Part shown: positions 56,921 to 64,000 of the stretch, one piece after another | Layout of the letters: each line of letters opens with the position of its first letter | Position numbering within the stretch: the first letter of the stretch is position 1 | Assembly (NCBI RefSeq): GCF_013372105.1 | Contig: NZ_CP053825.1 | Location: forward strand, 62,001-126,000 | Direction: 5' to 3' | Source: Campylobacter armoricus | GTDB taxonomy: Bacteria; Campylobacterota; Campylobacteria; Campylobacterales; Campylobacteraceae | Length of the DNA stretch: 64,000 bases | Translations under genes and position numbers: made by a program | The notes under the pieces: model-generated | What the model saw: only the letters and a program-made list of their open reading frames with translations | The model's database searches: none | Told to the model about the DNA's origin: nothing

Positions 56921-58804
56921 TATTATATTTCTTTTTTCTAAAATATCTTGCAATGGCATAATGGCTATTTTCAAAGCTTTTTGCTGGACTAGAGCAAGTT
57001 CTGTTATATCTTCTAACCAAGTTTTATGTGCTTCAATCCAAGCTAAAAGTTTATTTTGTTTATCACTATCATTGTTTATAGCAAGAACATAAATTTTTGA
57101 AAAATTACTTTCCAAATGAAACAAAGAAGGACTTAAAACTTCTCTTAAAAAAATGAATTTATTGCTTTCTAATTTTTCTTTTAACTGATCTATTTTGGCG
57201 TTTAATTCATGAAGTGTATAGCGAATTTTTGTTTGGTTGTTTAATTCTTTATATAGTCTTTTACAATCTTTTAAAAAAACTTCACTATTTTTGATGTTTT
57301 GCTTGATTTGTTTATAAGCCTTTAGCATTAGCTCTTCACTTTTTTTGCGTTGTAAATTCTTTAATTTTGCAAAAGGTTTTTTAATCTCTTTTTGCAAAAG
57401 TGTTTGACATAAAGTTTTAAAAGGTTTTTCTATGGTTCCTTCTATCCTAGCACCACCTTCAGTAGCATTGTAAATTTTTGCTTTTGTTTGTTTATAGATT
57501 AAGCCTTCAAAAATTTGTTTAAACAATAACCAAACTTCTGAGCTTTGAACATAACCTTTTCCTCCATAGGCTAAGGTTTTGAATTTATCTTTATCTTTTT
57601 CAAATTCTTTTGCATAATAATCATCATAATCACTAAAAAAACCTTCGCTATGAGATTTTCCATCATCGTTATAAGCTAAGTCTTGACCTATTAAAATGAT
57701 ATTTTTATGTCCTAGCAAAAGAGCTAATTCGTAATTTAAATGTGCTACACTCATTCCACCACCAATATAACCAAATTCATGCAATCCCAAAGAATAAGCA
57801 AAAGGTAATGATCTTGAGATTAAAAGGTATTTTCTTTTATTTTTTTCTAAAAAATTGATACTATTTTTATGAACTAGAGAAACTAAAACAAAGGTAATAT
57901 CTTTATCAAAGTCGCCAAAATCATTATCAAAACATTTTGCAACCGCATCATCTCTTTCTAGCATACAAACATAATCAGGTTTAATCCCTGCTCTTGCTAA
58001 GATAGGATATGCACTATCAGCACAGAAAATAGTAGCTTTGTTTGCGTATTTTTTAAGTAAAGGAAGTTGTTTTTTTAAAGATGGACCAGTGGCTACTAAG
58101 ATGGCATTATCGCTTTTATTGCTTCTTTTTGCTTTTAACTCTTCAAGACTTGGATGAGTAAGCATTTTTGGTATATTTAAAACAAATTGTTCTATGCCTT
58201 GCATCGCATCTATTGGGTCATTACCTCTTCTTAAAGCTATATTTTTAATCACTTTAGAATTTAAAGAATTTATTTTTTGAATTTCTTCTTTTTGTTCTTC
58301 GTAAAAAGAAGAATGAATATGAAGATTGTAAGTTTTTAAAAATAAATCCAAAAAAGAACACAAAATATCAGCTTTAGTATAATTCATCTCACTATTGAGA
58401 ATAAGAATTAATCTACCTTGAGAGAGTTCTTTTGAAAAATCTATCATATTTAAAACTAAAAATATTAATTCTAAATCTCTTTCAAAAACTATAATTCTTT
58501 TGTGCTCTTTATTAAGCAATAAACTTTTATATAAAATTCCATTTCCTAGACCATAAAAAAATAACACAGGGTATCTTGCGTATTCTTTTTTGAAAAATGC
58601 TAATTTTTCTTCTAATTCTTTCAAGGGATTTTGATTATAAATAAGTTTAGAATTTTGAAAGATGATATTACAATGTAAAGGGTCTTTTCCAAACTCGTAG
58701 GTATAATTTTTACTTTCTTTTACTTTACTTAGTTTTTGTCTTAAATTTTTGTATTCTCCACCTTTGAGTGCTTTTAAATTTTTTTTAAAAATTTCTGTTT
58801 TCAT
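56918..58804 (-). CDS. maf: Motility accessory factor (Maf family, DUF115)
   Basis: A 628-residue Maf protein of the same type as its three upstream neighbours: the N-terminal half has a family segment NPLKELEEKLAFFKKEYARYPVLFFYGLGNGI, and the DUF115 core has LVATGPSLKKQLPLLKKYA, FCADSAYPILARAGIKPDYV, LIGQDLAYNDDGKSHSE and NATEGGARIEGTIEKP. A helical tail follows. It is last in a run of four convergent mafs facing flaB. Which sugar or step it serves cannot be told from the sequence. Confidence 0.92.
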   Translation of the reverse strand: MKTEIFKKNLKALKGGEYKNLRQKLSKVKESKNYTYEFGKDPLHCNIIFQNSKLIYNQNPLKELEEKLAFFKKEYARYPVLFFYGLGNGILYKSLLLNKEHKRIIVFERDLELIFLVLNMIDFSKELSQGRLILILNSEMNYTKADILCSFLDLFLKTYNLHIHSSFYEEQKEEIQKINSLNSKVIKNIALRRGNDPIDAMQGIEQFVLNIPKMLTHPSLEELKAKRSNKSDNAILVATGPSLKKQLPLLKKYANKATIFCADSAYPILARAGIKPDYVCMLERDDAVAKCFDNDFGDFDKDITFVLVSLVHKNSINFLEKNKRKYLLISRSLPFAYSLGLHEFGYIGGGMSVAHLNYELALLLGHKNIILIGQDLAYNDDGKSHSEGFFSDYDDYYAKEFEKDKDKFKTLAYGGKGYVQSSEVWLLFKQIFEGLIYKQTKAKIYNATEGGARIEGTIEKPFKTLCQTLLQKEIKKPFAKLKNLQRKKSEELMLKAYKQIKQNIKNSEVFLKDCKRLYKELNNQTKIRYTLHELNAKIDQLKEKLESNKFIFLREVLSPSLFHLESNFSKIYVLAINNDSDKQNKLLAWIEAHKTWLEDITELALVQQKALKIAIMPLQDILEKRNII

Positions 58805-58838
58805 TTATACTCCCTCTTTATCTTGAAAAAGTATATCG

Positions 58839-60689
58839 TCATTTTTTAATATATTTTTCTAACTTATTTCTTAAAACTTCATTTTCAATAATATCTTTAT
58901 TTTTTAATATAAGATTTTTTAAACTTTCTAGGGTAATTAATATAAGCTGAAAATACTCTAAATGTAAATTAACCCAAGCTTGATTTTTTTGTAAAAGAAT
59001 ATTTTTATCACTTGGAATGATTATGTAAATTTTAGCTAAAGTAAAACGCATTTGATCTAAATAACAAGCAAGTAAAGTTTTAATCAATTCATTGTTTTTA
59101 AAATCATCTAAATCAAAATCATCTAAAAATTGAATGATTTTTGAAAAATCATTAAAATTATCTTTGATAAATAAAATCATATCAGCATATTTTTGCAAAT
59201 AATGCGTGATATCTTTTAAAAGTAAATTGATTTGATAGTAAGTTTTTAAAAGATATTCTTGTTTTTTGGTATATTTTAAATTATCTAATTTTTTAAAATT
59301 TTTATCAATTTTTTCTTTTAATAAATCCTCGCACAATTTTTTAAAAGATTTTTCTATACTTCCTTCTATCCTAGCTCCACCTTCAGTAGCATTGTAAATT
59401 TTAGCTTTTGAAAGAGTAAAAAGGTGTTGCAGATTTACTCTAAACATGTCCCATACAATATGTGTTTTAACAAATCCTTTTCCACCATAAGCTATAGTGT
59501 TAAATTTATCCATTTGACTTTCGTAAGTTGGGCTATGTTTGTAATTTTTTGGATGAGAATGCCCTAAATCATTATATGCTAAATCTTGACCGACAAAAAT
59601 AATATTTTCAAATTCCAATAAATTAGCAACTATAAAAGCTAAATGTGCTACTGAAAGTGCATAATCTACATAACCAAAAGCATTGAGTTTAAAATATGTT
59701 TCAAAGGTTTCTTTTGAGATTAGCATAAAATTTCTTTTATTTTTCTCTAAATATTTTATAGCATTTGGATGGACTAGTGAGCTTAATATAAAGAGAATAT
59801 TTTTATCAAAATCTTTAAAATCATTATTAAAAAATTCAGCTGTAATTTCACCTCTTTCAACCATAAAAACATAATCAGGTTTGATATTTTTTTCTTCTAA
59901 AATAGGATAAGCACTATCAGCACAAAAAATCACGACATTTTCTTGATATTGTTTTAATAAAGGAAGTTGTTTGCTTAAAGATGGTCCGGTTGAAACTATG
60001 ATGGCATTTTTAGCTTTAGCTTTTCTTTTATCTAGCAGTTCTTTCAAGCAAGGTTTTGATAGCATAATAGGAATATTTTGCATAAACTGATCTATACCTT
60101 GTAAGGTATCTTTTGCATCTGTGCCTTTTATGGTGGCTATGGATCTTATATTAGATAGTATTTTTTGATTTAAATTTAAAATGCTTTGCTCAAATTGCTC
60201 ATAATATTGACAATGAGGTTCTAAAAAATAAGTTCTTATAAATTCTCTAAATGGATTTTTAGACATTAAAGCAAGCAAAGCACAATTTTGTGGATTTTCT
60301 TCAGCAATGATTAATTTACCTTGTTTTAATTCTTGTGAAAAATCAATATAAAAAAATAAAAGATATATAAGCTCAAAATCCTTTTCAAAAACTACAATAT
60401 GTTTTAAATTTGGATTTTGCAAAAGAGCTTTATATAAAATTCCATTTCCAAATCCATAAAAATAAAGCACCGGATAAAGCCTATAATTTTGATGATAAAA
60501 ATTTAATTTAGAGTTTAGTTCCAGTAAAGTATTTTCATAGATTACCCCCCCCCATTCATCAATAATATTAATATCTAAAGAATCTTTGCCTTGTAAAATT
60601 TTGTATTTTGTTTTTTTAATATTTTTAAAAATAGTTTGAAAATTTTCATTTAAAGCGGAAATATTTTTTTTAAAAAGAGCTTTATCCAT
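58839..60689 (-). CDS. maf: Phase-variable motility accessory factor (Maf family) with a G9 tract
   Basis: A 616-residue Maf protein, with the same core motifs (VSTGPSLSKQLPLLKQY, FCADSAYPILEEKNIKPDYV, FVGQDLAYNDLGHSHPK, NATEGGARIEGSIEKS). Codons 46-48 (Trp-Gly-Gly) contain nine consecutive Gs on the coding strand (60545-60553). In the present length the frame is open, so the gene is ON. Gain or loss of one G would stop translation soon after residue 48. C. jejuni maf1 and maf4 are known for such switches. Its start is 2 bases from the next maf. Confidence 0.92.
   Translation of the reverse strand: MDKALFKKNISALNENFQTIFKNIKKTKYKILQGKDSLDINIIDEWGGVIYENTLLELNSKLNFYHQNYRLYPVLYFYGFGNGILYKALLQNPNLKHIVVFEKDFELIYLLFFYIDFSQELKQGKLIIAEENPQNCALLALMSKNPFREFIRTYFLEPHCQYYEQFEQSILNLNQKILSNIRSIATIKGTDAKDTLQGIDQFMQNIPIMLSKPCLKELLDKRKAKAKNAIIVSTGPSLSKQLPLLKQYQENVVIFCADSAYPILEEKNIKPDYVFMVERGEITAEFFNNDFKDFDKNILFILSSLVHPNAIKYLEKNKRNFMLISKETFETYFKLNAFGYVDYALSVAHLAFIVANLLEFENIIFVGQDLAYNDLGHSHPKNYKHSPTYESQMDKFNTIAYGGKGFVKTHIVWDMFRVNLQHLFTLSKAKIYNATEGGARIEGSIEKSFKKLCEDLLKEKIDKNFKKLDNLKYTKKQEYLLKTYYQINLLLKDITHYLQKYADMILFIKDNFNDFSKIIQFLDDFDLDDFKNNELIKTLLACYLDQMRFTLAKIYIIIPSDKNILLQKNQAWVNLHLEYFQLILITLESLKNLILKNKDIIENEVLRNKLEKYIKK
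60545..60553 (-). repeat. Poly-G contingency tract (nine G) inside maf
   Basis: C9 on the plus strand, thus G9 in the coding strand of the maf gene at 58839-60689. I found no other G or C run of six or more in the window. Tracts of this length slip often in Campylobacter, which lacks parts of the mismatch repair system. Confidence 0.93.
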
Positions 60690-60690
60690 T

Positions 60691-62427
60691 TTAGACCTTT
60701 AAATTTTCTTTTATGGTTTGATTGTATTTTTCTAAATAAAGGATAACTTCTTCAAAAAAAGCTAGTTGAGAATTTAAAAAATACTTTTTATCTAAATCTT
60801 TACTAACTTTATATCTTAAAACTTCACATTCATTTTGAAAACATCTAGCTTGTAAAATATCTGAGAAAAATTCGCTTTGTGGCAGTTTGATTCTTAATTT
60901 TTCAAGTTTTTCTAAATTTTGTTCTTTTAAGGCTTTTTGACACTCTTTGATAAAATTTTCACTTTGTTTGATTTGTTTTTGTAATTTTTCCTTGCATTGT
61001 TTTAGCTTTTTGCTAGGATTTTTTGGTTTTGATAAAACAAAACTTTTATCAATTTTTTCTTTTAATAAAGTTTCACATAATTCTTTGAAAGGTTTTTCTA
61101 TACTTCCTTCTATCCTAGCTCCACCTTCAGTGGCATTGTAAGTGGTGATTTTTAAAACATCTCTTGTTAGAGCAATATCTTTTTCAAAACTTTTTAAAAA
61201 TAAATACCAAGTTAGTTGAGTTTTAACCTCACCTAATCCACCATAAGCAGGAATTTTTTTATAAACTACTTCTTCATCTCCTTGATCGCCATATAGGTGT
61301 TCTTTAGGATGAGATTTACCATCATCACTATATGCTAGATCTTGACCTATTAAAATGATATTTTCAAACTTTAATGCACCTGCTAGCTCATAAGCCATAT
61401 TTGCAACACTTAATCCATTTCCCAAAAAGCCATATTCGTTTAATCCAAGCTTACTTTCAAAAAATAAAGGCCTTAAAACAAGCATATATTCTCTACCATT
61501 TTTTTCTAAGTATTCTATGGTTTTAGGATGGGTTAAAGAAGATATGATAAATAAAACATTTTTATCAAAATCTTTAAAATCATTATTAAAAAATTCACTT
61601 GTAAAATCAACTCTTTCTAAGGAAAATACATAATCAGGCTGGATATTTTCTTTAGCTAAAATAGGATAAGAACTATCAGCACAAAAAATCACAACATTTT
61701 CTTGGTATTGTTTTAATAAAGGCAATTGTTTTGTTAAAGATGGTCCGGTTGAAACTATGATGGCATTTTTAGCTTTAGCTTTTCTTTCTTTTAAAAAATT
61801 TTTAAAAGGAGAACTGAAGATAATTTTTTCAAGATTGATAACATTATGTTTAATTCCAATTAATGCATCTTTTGGATCATTTCCTCGAGTTAGCATTAAG
61901 CTCTTAACTAAATTTAATAAATTTTGCATAATATTTTGAGCATTTGGTGTATAAAAATTAATATAAAAATCATTATAAAAATGAAAATTAAAAATTTTTA
62001 AAGTATGTTTGATATGAGGGTAGTTAAATAAAATTTTAAGTTGAGCTGTATTGATATTTGGTGGGTAAAATAAAATGAGTTTTTCTTTTTGTAAAAGAGT
62101 AGTAAAATCAAATAAATGAAAAGCAAGATATAAAATTTCTAATTCTTCTTCAAAAACTATAATATGCTTTAGGTGTTGATTTTTTAAAAGTTCTATAAAA
62201 AAAATTCCATCACCAAAACCATAAAAAAATAACACTGGATATAGATTGAATTTTTCAAAGTCAAAAGAGTGGTTTTTATCTAAAAAGATTTGATTTTGTG
62301 TATCAAAAATTTTATTATCTATAAGTTGAAATCTTTGAGTGCTGGTTAATTTTCTTAGATTATAGGCTAATATTTGATCAACTTCAAAAAGAGCTTGGGT
62401 GTTTTTTAAAAATAATTCTTTATTCAT
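60691..62427 (-). CDS. maf: Motility accessory factor (Maf family, DUF115)
   Basis: A 578-residue Maf protein. The N-terminal part is shorter than in its neighbours. The core contains VSTGPSLTKQLPLLKQY, FCADSSYPILAKENIQPDYV, LIGQDLAYSDDGKSHPKEH and NATEGGARIEGSIEKP. DNA from about 61680 to 61790 is nearly identical to 59935-60030 in the next gene, implying recent exchange. No G tract is present, so it is constitutive in frame. Confidence 0.92.
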   Translation of the reverse strand: MNKELFLKNTQALFEVDQILAYNLRKLTSTQRFQLIDNKIFDTQNQIFLDKNHSFDFEKFNLYPVLFFYGFGDGIFFIELLKNQHLKHIIVFEEELEILYLAFHLFDFTTLLQKEKLILFYPPNINTAQLKILFNYPHIKHTLKIFNFHFYNDFYINFYTPNAQNIMQNLLNLVKSLMLTRGNDPKDALIGIKHNVINLEKIIFSSPFKNFLKERKAKAKNAIIVSTGPSLTKQLPLLKQYQENVVIFCADSSYPILAKENIQPDYVFSLERVDFTSEFFNNDFKDFDKNVLFIISSLTHPKTIEYLEKNGREYMLVLRPLFFESKLGLNEYGFLGNGLSVANMAYELAGALKFENIILIGQDLAYSDDGKSHPKEHLYGDQGDEEVVYKKIPAYGGLGEVKTQLTWYLFLKSFEKDIALTRDVLKITTYNATEGGARIEGSIEKPFKELCETLLKEKIDKSFVLSKPKNPSKKLKQCKEKLQKQIKQSENFIKECQKALKEQNLEKLEKLRIKLPQSEFFSDILQARCFQNECEVLRYKVSKDLDKKYFLNSQLAFFEEVILYLEKYNQTIKENLKV

Positions 62428-62482
62428 TTAAAATCCAAATTTTTATTTTATTATATCAAAACTACATATGTTTTATAAAATA

Positions 62483-64000
62483 TCAAAGTGAAGCATTTTT
62501 TATTCTAAAAATTTGCTTTTGGAGATTTTTATTTATCAGTTCTTTTTCTAAATTGATAATATTTTTTTCAAGACTTTCTTGTAGTTTTTTTATATGACCT
62601 ATTATAAGTTCTAACCATTCTAAATGCTCTTTAATCCAAAGATAATTTTTGTTAAAAACATCTTCTTTTGTTTTAGGATTTAATACATAAATTCGAGCTA
62701 AGTTAAGTTCAAATTGAGTATTTAAAGGATTAAGTAATTCTTTTAAAACTTTTATTTTTTCAAATTTAATTTTAAAACAATCTAACTCTTTAATTAATGA
62801 TGAAAAGTTCTTTTCATCATTTCCCATAAAATTTAATCTATTTGATAGATCAAGACATTCTATACTTAAAGATTTACATAGCTTTATGACTTGGTGAATT
62901 TTATAAAATGCCTTTAGCATTAATTCTTTTTGTTTATTTTCATTTAATTTTTCAAGTTTTACAAAAGGCTTATTAAGTTTTTTTGTTAGAAGTTGTTCGC
63001 ATACTTGTTTGAAAGGTTTTTCTATGGTGTGATTGATTCTAGCTCCACCTTCAGTGCAATTATAGGTTGTGATATGTGTGCTAGAAGAAATAAAAAATTC
63101 TAACATTTGTTTAAAAATCATCCAAGTTTCATGTGTTTTAACCAAACCATCTCCACCATAAGCTAAAACTTCTTCATGCTCATAACTAGTGCTTTCGTAA
63201 TTTGCACTATAGTGATATTCTTTAGGATGAGAAGAACCATCTTTTGCATAGGCTAAGTCTTGTCCTATAAAAATGATATTTTCAAATTCTAAATTTAGAG
63301 CTAAAAAATATGCCATAGTTGCTACACTTGGAGATGAATGCAAACTACCAAATTTTTTTAATCCAAGATGATGAGTAAAACCTGAACTTCTTTGTAAAAA
63401 CACAATTGTATGATTTTTATTTAAAAATGTAATTGTATTTTTATGAACAACATTAGCCAATACAAACACTATATCTTTATCAAATTCTTTAAAATCATTA
63501 TTAAAAAATTCACTTGTAACTTCAGTTCTTTCCAAAGATAAAACATAATCAGGTTTTATATCATATTTTGCTAGTATAGGATAAGCACTATCAGCACAAA
63601 TTATACTAGCATAATTAGCATATTGTTTTAACAAAGGAAGTTGTTTGATTAAAGAAGGTCCAGTTGAAACTATAATAGCATTGTTTGCTTGTTTTTTTCT
63701 TTTTAAACATAATTGCTTAAAAGAATGATTACTAATAATTTTAGGTAAATTATAGATAAAATTTTCTATACCCATTAGAGCATCTTGGGAAGAATTTCCA
63801 TTACTTAATACAATTTGCTTGATGTGTTCTTGTATTGTTATATTGAGTTTTAAAATATCTTCTTGATATTTTTCATAATAATCACAATGAATATCTAAAA
63901 AATACACACGCAAGAAATTAAAAAAAGGGTTGTTGAAAAAAAGCATTTGAAAATCAATCGCTTTTAAATCATTAGTATCCAAAACAATCAAAGCATTATT
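62483..64000 (-). CDS. maf: Motility accessory factor (Maf family, DUF115), 5' end outside the window
   Basis: The frame is open to the last base, so the true start lies beyond 64000; about 505 residues are visible. It begins within the usual LIVLDTND segment and has VSTGPSLIKQLPLLKQYA, CADSAYPILAKYDIKPDYV, FIGQDLAYAKDGSSHPKEYH and NCTEGGARINHTIEKP. The Ser/Thr-rich signature and length fit the other Mafs. It is the first maf visible on this strand, and more may lie outside. Confidence 0.9.
   Translation of the reverse strand, partial: NNALIVLDTNDLKAIDFQMLFFNNPFFNFLRVYFLDIHCDYYEKYQEDILKLNITIQEHIKQIVLSNGNSSQDALMGIENFIYNLPKIISNHSFKQLCLKRKKQANNAIIVSTGPSLIKQLPLLKQYANYASIICADSAYPILAKYDIKPDYVLSLERTEVTSEFFNNDFKEFDKDIVFVLANVVHKNTITFLNKNHTIVFLQRSSGFTHHLGLKKFGSLHSSPSVATMAYFLALNLEFENIIFIGQDLAYAKDGSSHPKEYHYSANYESTSYEHEEVLAYGGDGLVKTHETWMIFKQMLEFFISSSTHITTYNCTEGGARINHTIEKPFKQVCEQLLTKKLNKPFVKLEKLNENKQKELMLKAFYKIHQVIKLCKSLSIECLDLSNRLNFMGNDEKNFSSLIKELDCFKIKFEKIKVLKELLNPLNTQFELNLARIYVLNPKTKEDVFNKNYLWIKEHLEWLELIIGHIKKLQESLEKNIINLEKELINKNLQKQIFRIKNASL

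Overview
The window is AT-rich DNA from a thermophilic Campylobacter, most likely a member of the C. lari group. The evidence is gene content and order remembered from C. jejuni: nfu-murE-ybaB-ispA-tkt-iam, eno-recA-mqnD-fliQ-murB, bioB-topA, maf-flaA-flaB-maf. Low GC, tightly overlapping genes and a G-tract contingency gene fit the same genus. The species itself is an inference.

Layout. 1-3130: end of a nuclease-like gene, then hisH-hisA-hisF-hisIE. 3121-7491: a segment bounded by a near-perfect inverted repeat. Each arm is a small RNA gene with its own sigma28-type promoter and terminator; between the arms lie a broken NYN gene, the hook gene flgE behind a sigma54 promoter, and a solitary zeta-like kinase. 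7462-21952: an MFS pump, nfu/murE/ybaB/PDZ/ispA/tkt (tkt fused in frame to a membrane protein), a four-gene Mla/Iam lipid transporter, sodC and an AraC regulator. 21973-30068: ung, a two-component system, SIMPL protein, mutY, a radical SAM protein, two tRNAs and a flagellar-type protease-like protein. 30579-37542: dcuA, aspA, a chemoreceptor, moaC. 37626-39416: an acidic microprotein and two broken genes. 39519-50706: ctb, an AMIN protein, an ftsB-like gene, eno, recA, mqnD, fliQ, murB, cysQ, an antiporter, bioB, topA. 50872-64000: the flagellin locus, with five maf genes around flaA and flaB.

The main theme is the flagellum. flaA has a sigma28-type promoter; flaB and flgE have sigma54 promoters. 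The two small RNAs flanking flgE carry a stretch that is almost fully complementary to the flaB leader, from its predicted 5' end through the ribosome-binding site, and to the flgE leader over its ribosome-binding site. This would be a feedback link from sigma28 (late) to sigma54 (middle) genes. Similar sigma28-dependent RNA paralogs (CjNC1/CjNC4) are known in thermophilic Campylobacter, so the class is not new, but the identical inverted copies around flgE are notable.

Other unusual items are a 13-bp tandem array of about 54 copies filling the flaA-flaB gap up to the flaB promoter, a nine-G tract in a maf gene, a perfect hairpin covering the ribosome-binding site of the gene at 18975, and a probable CTG start codon.
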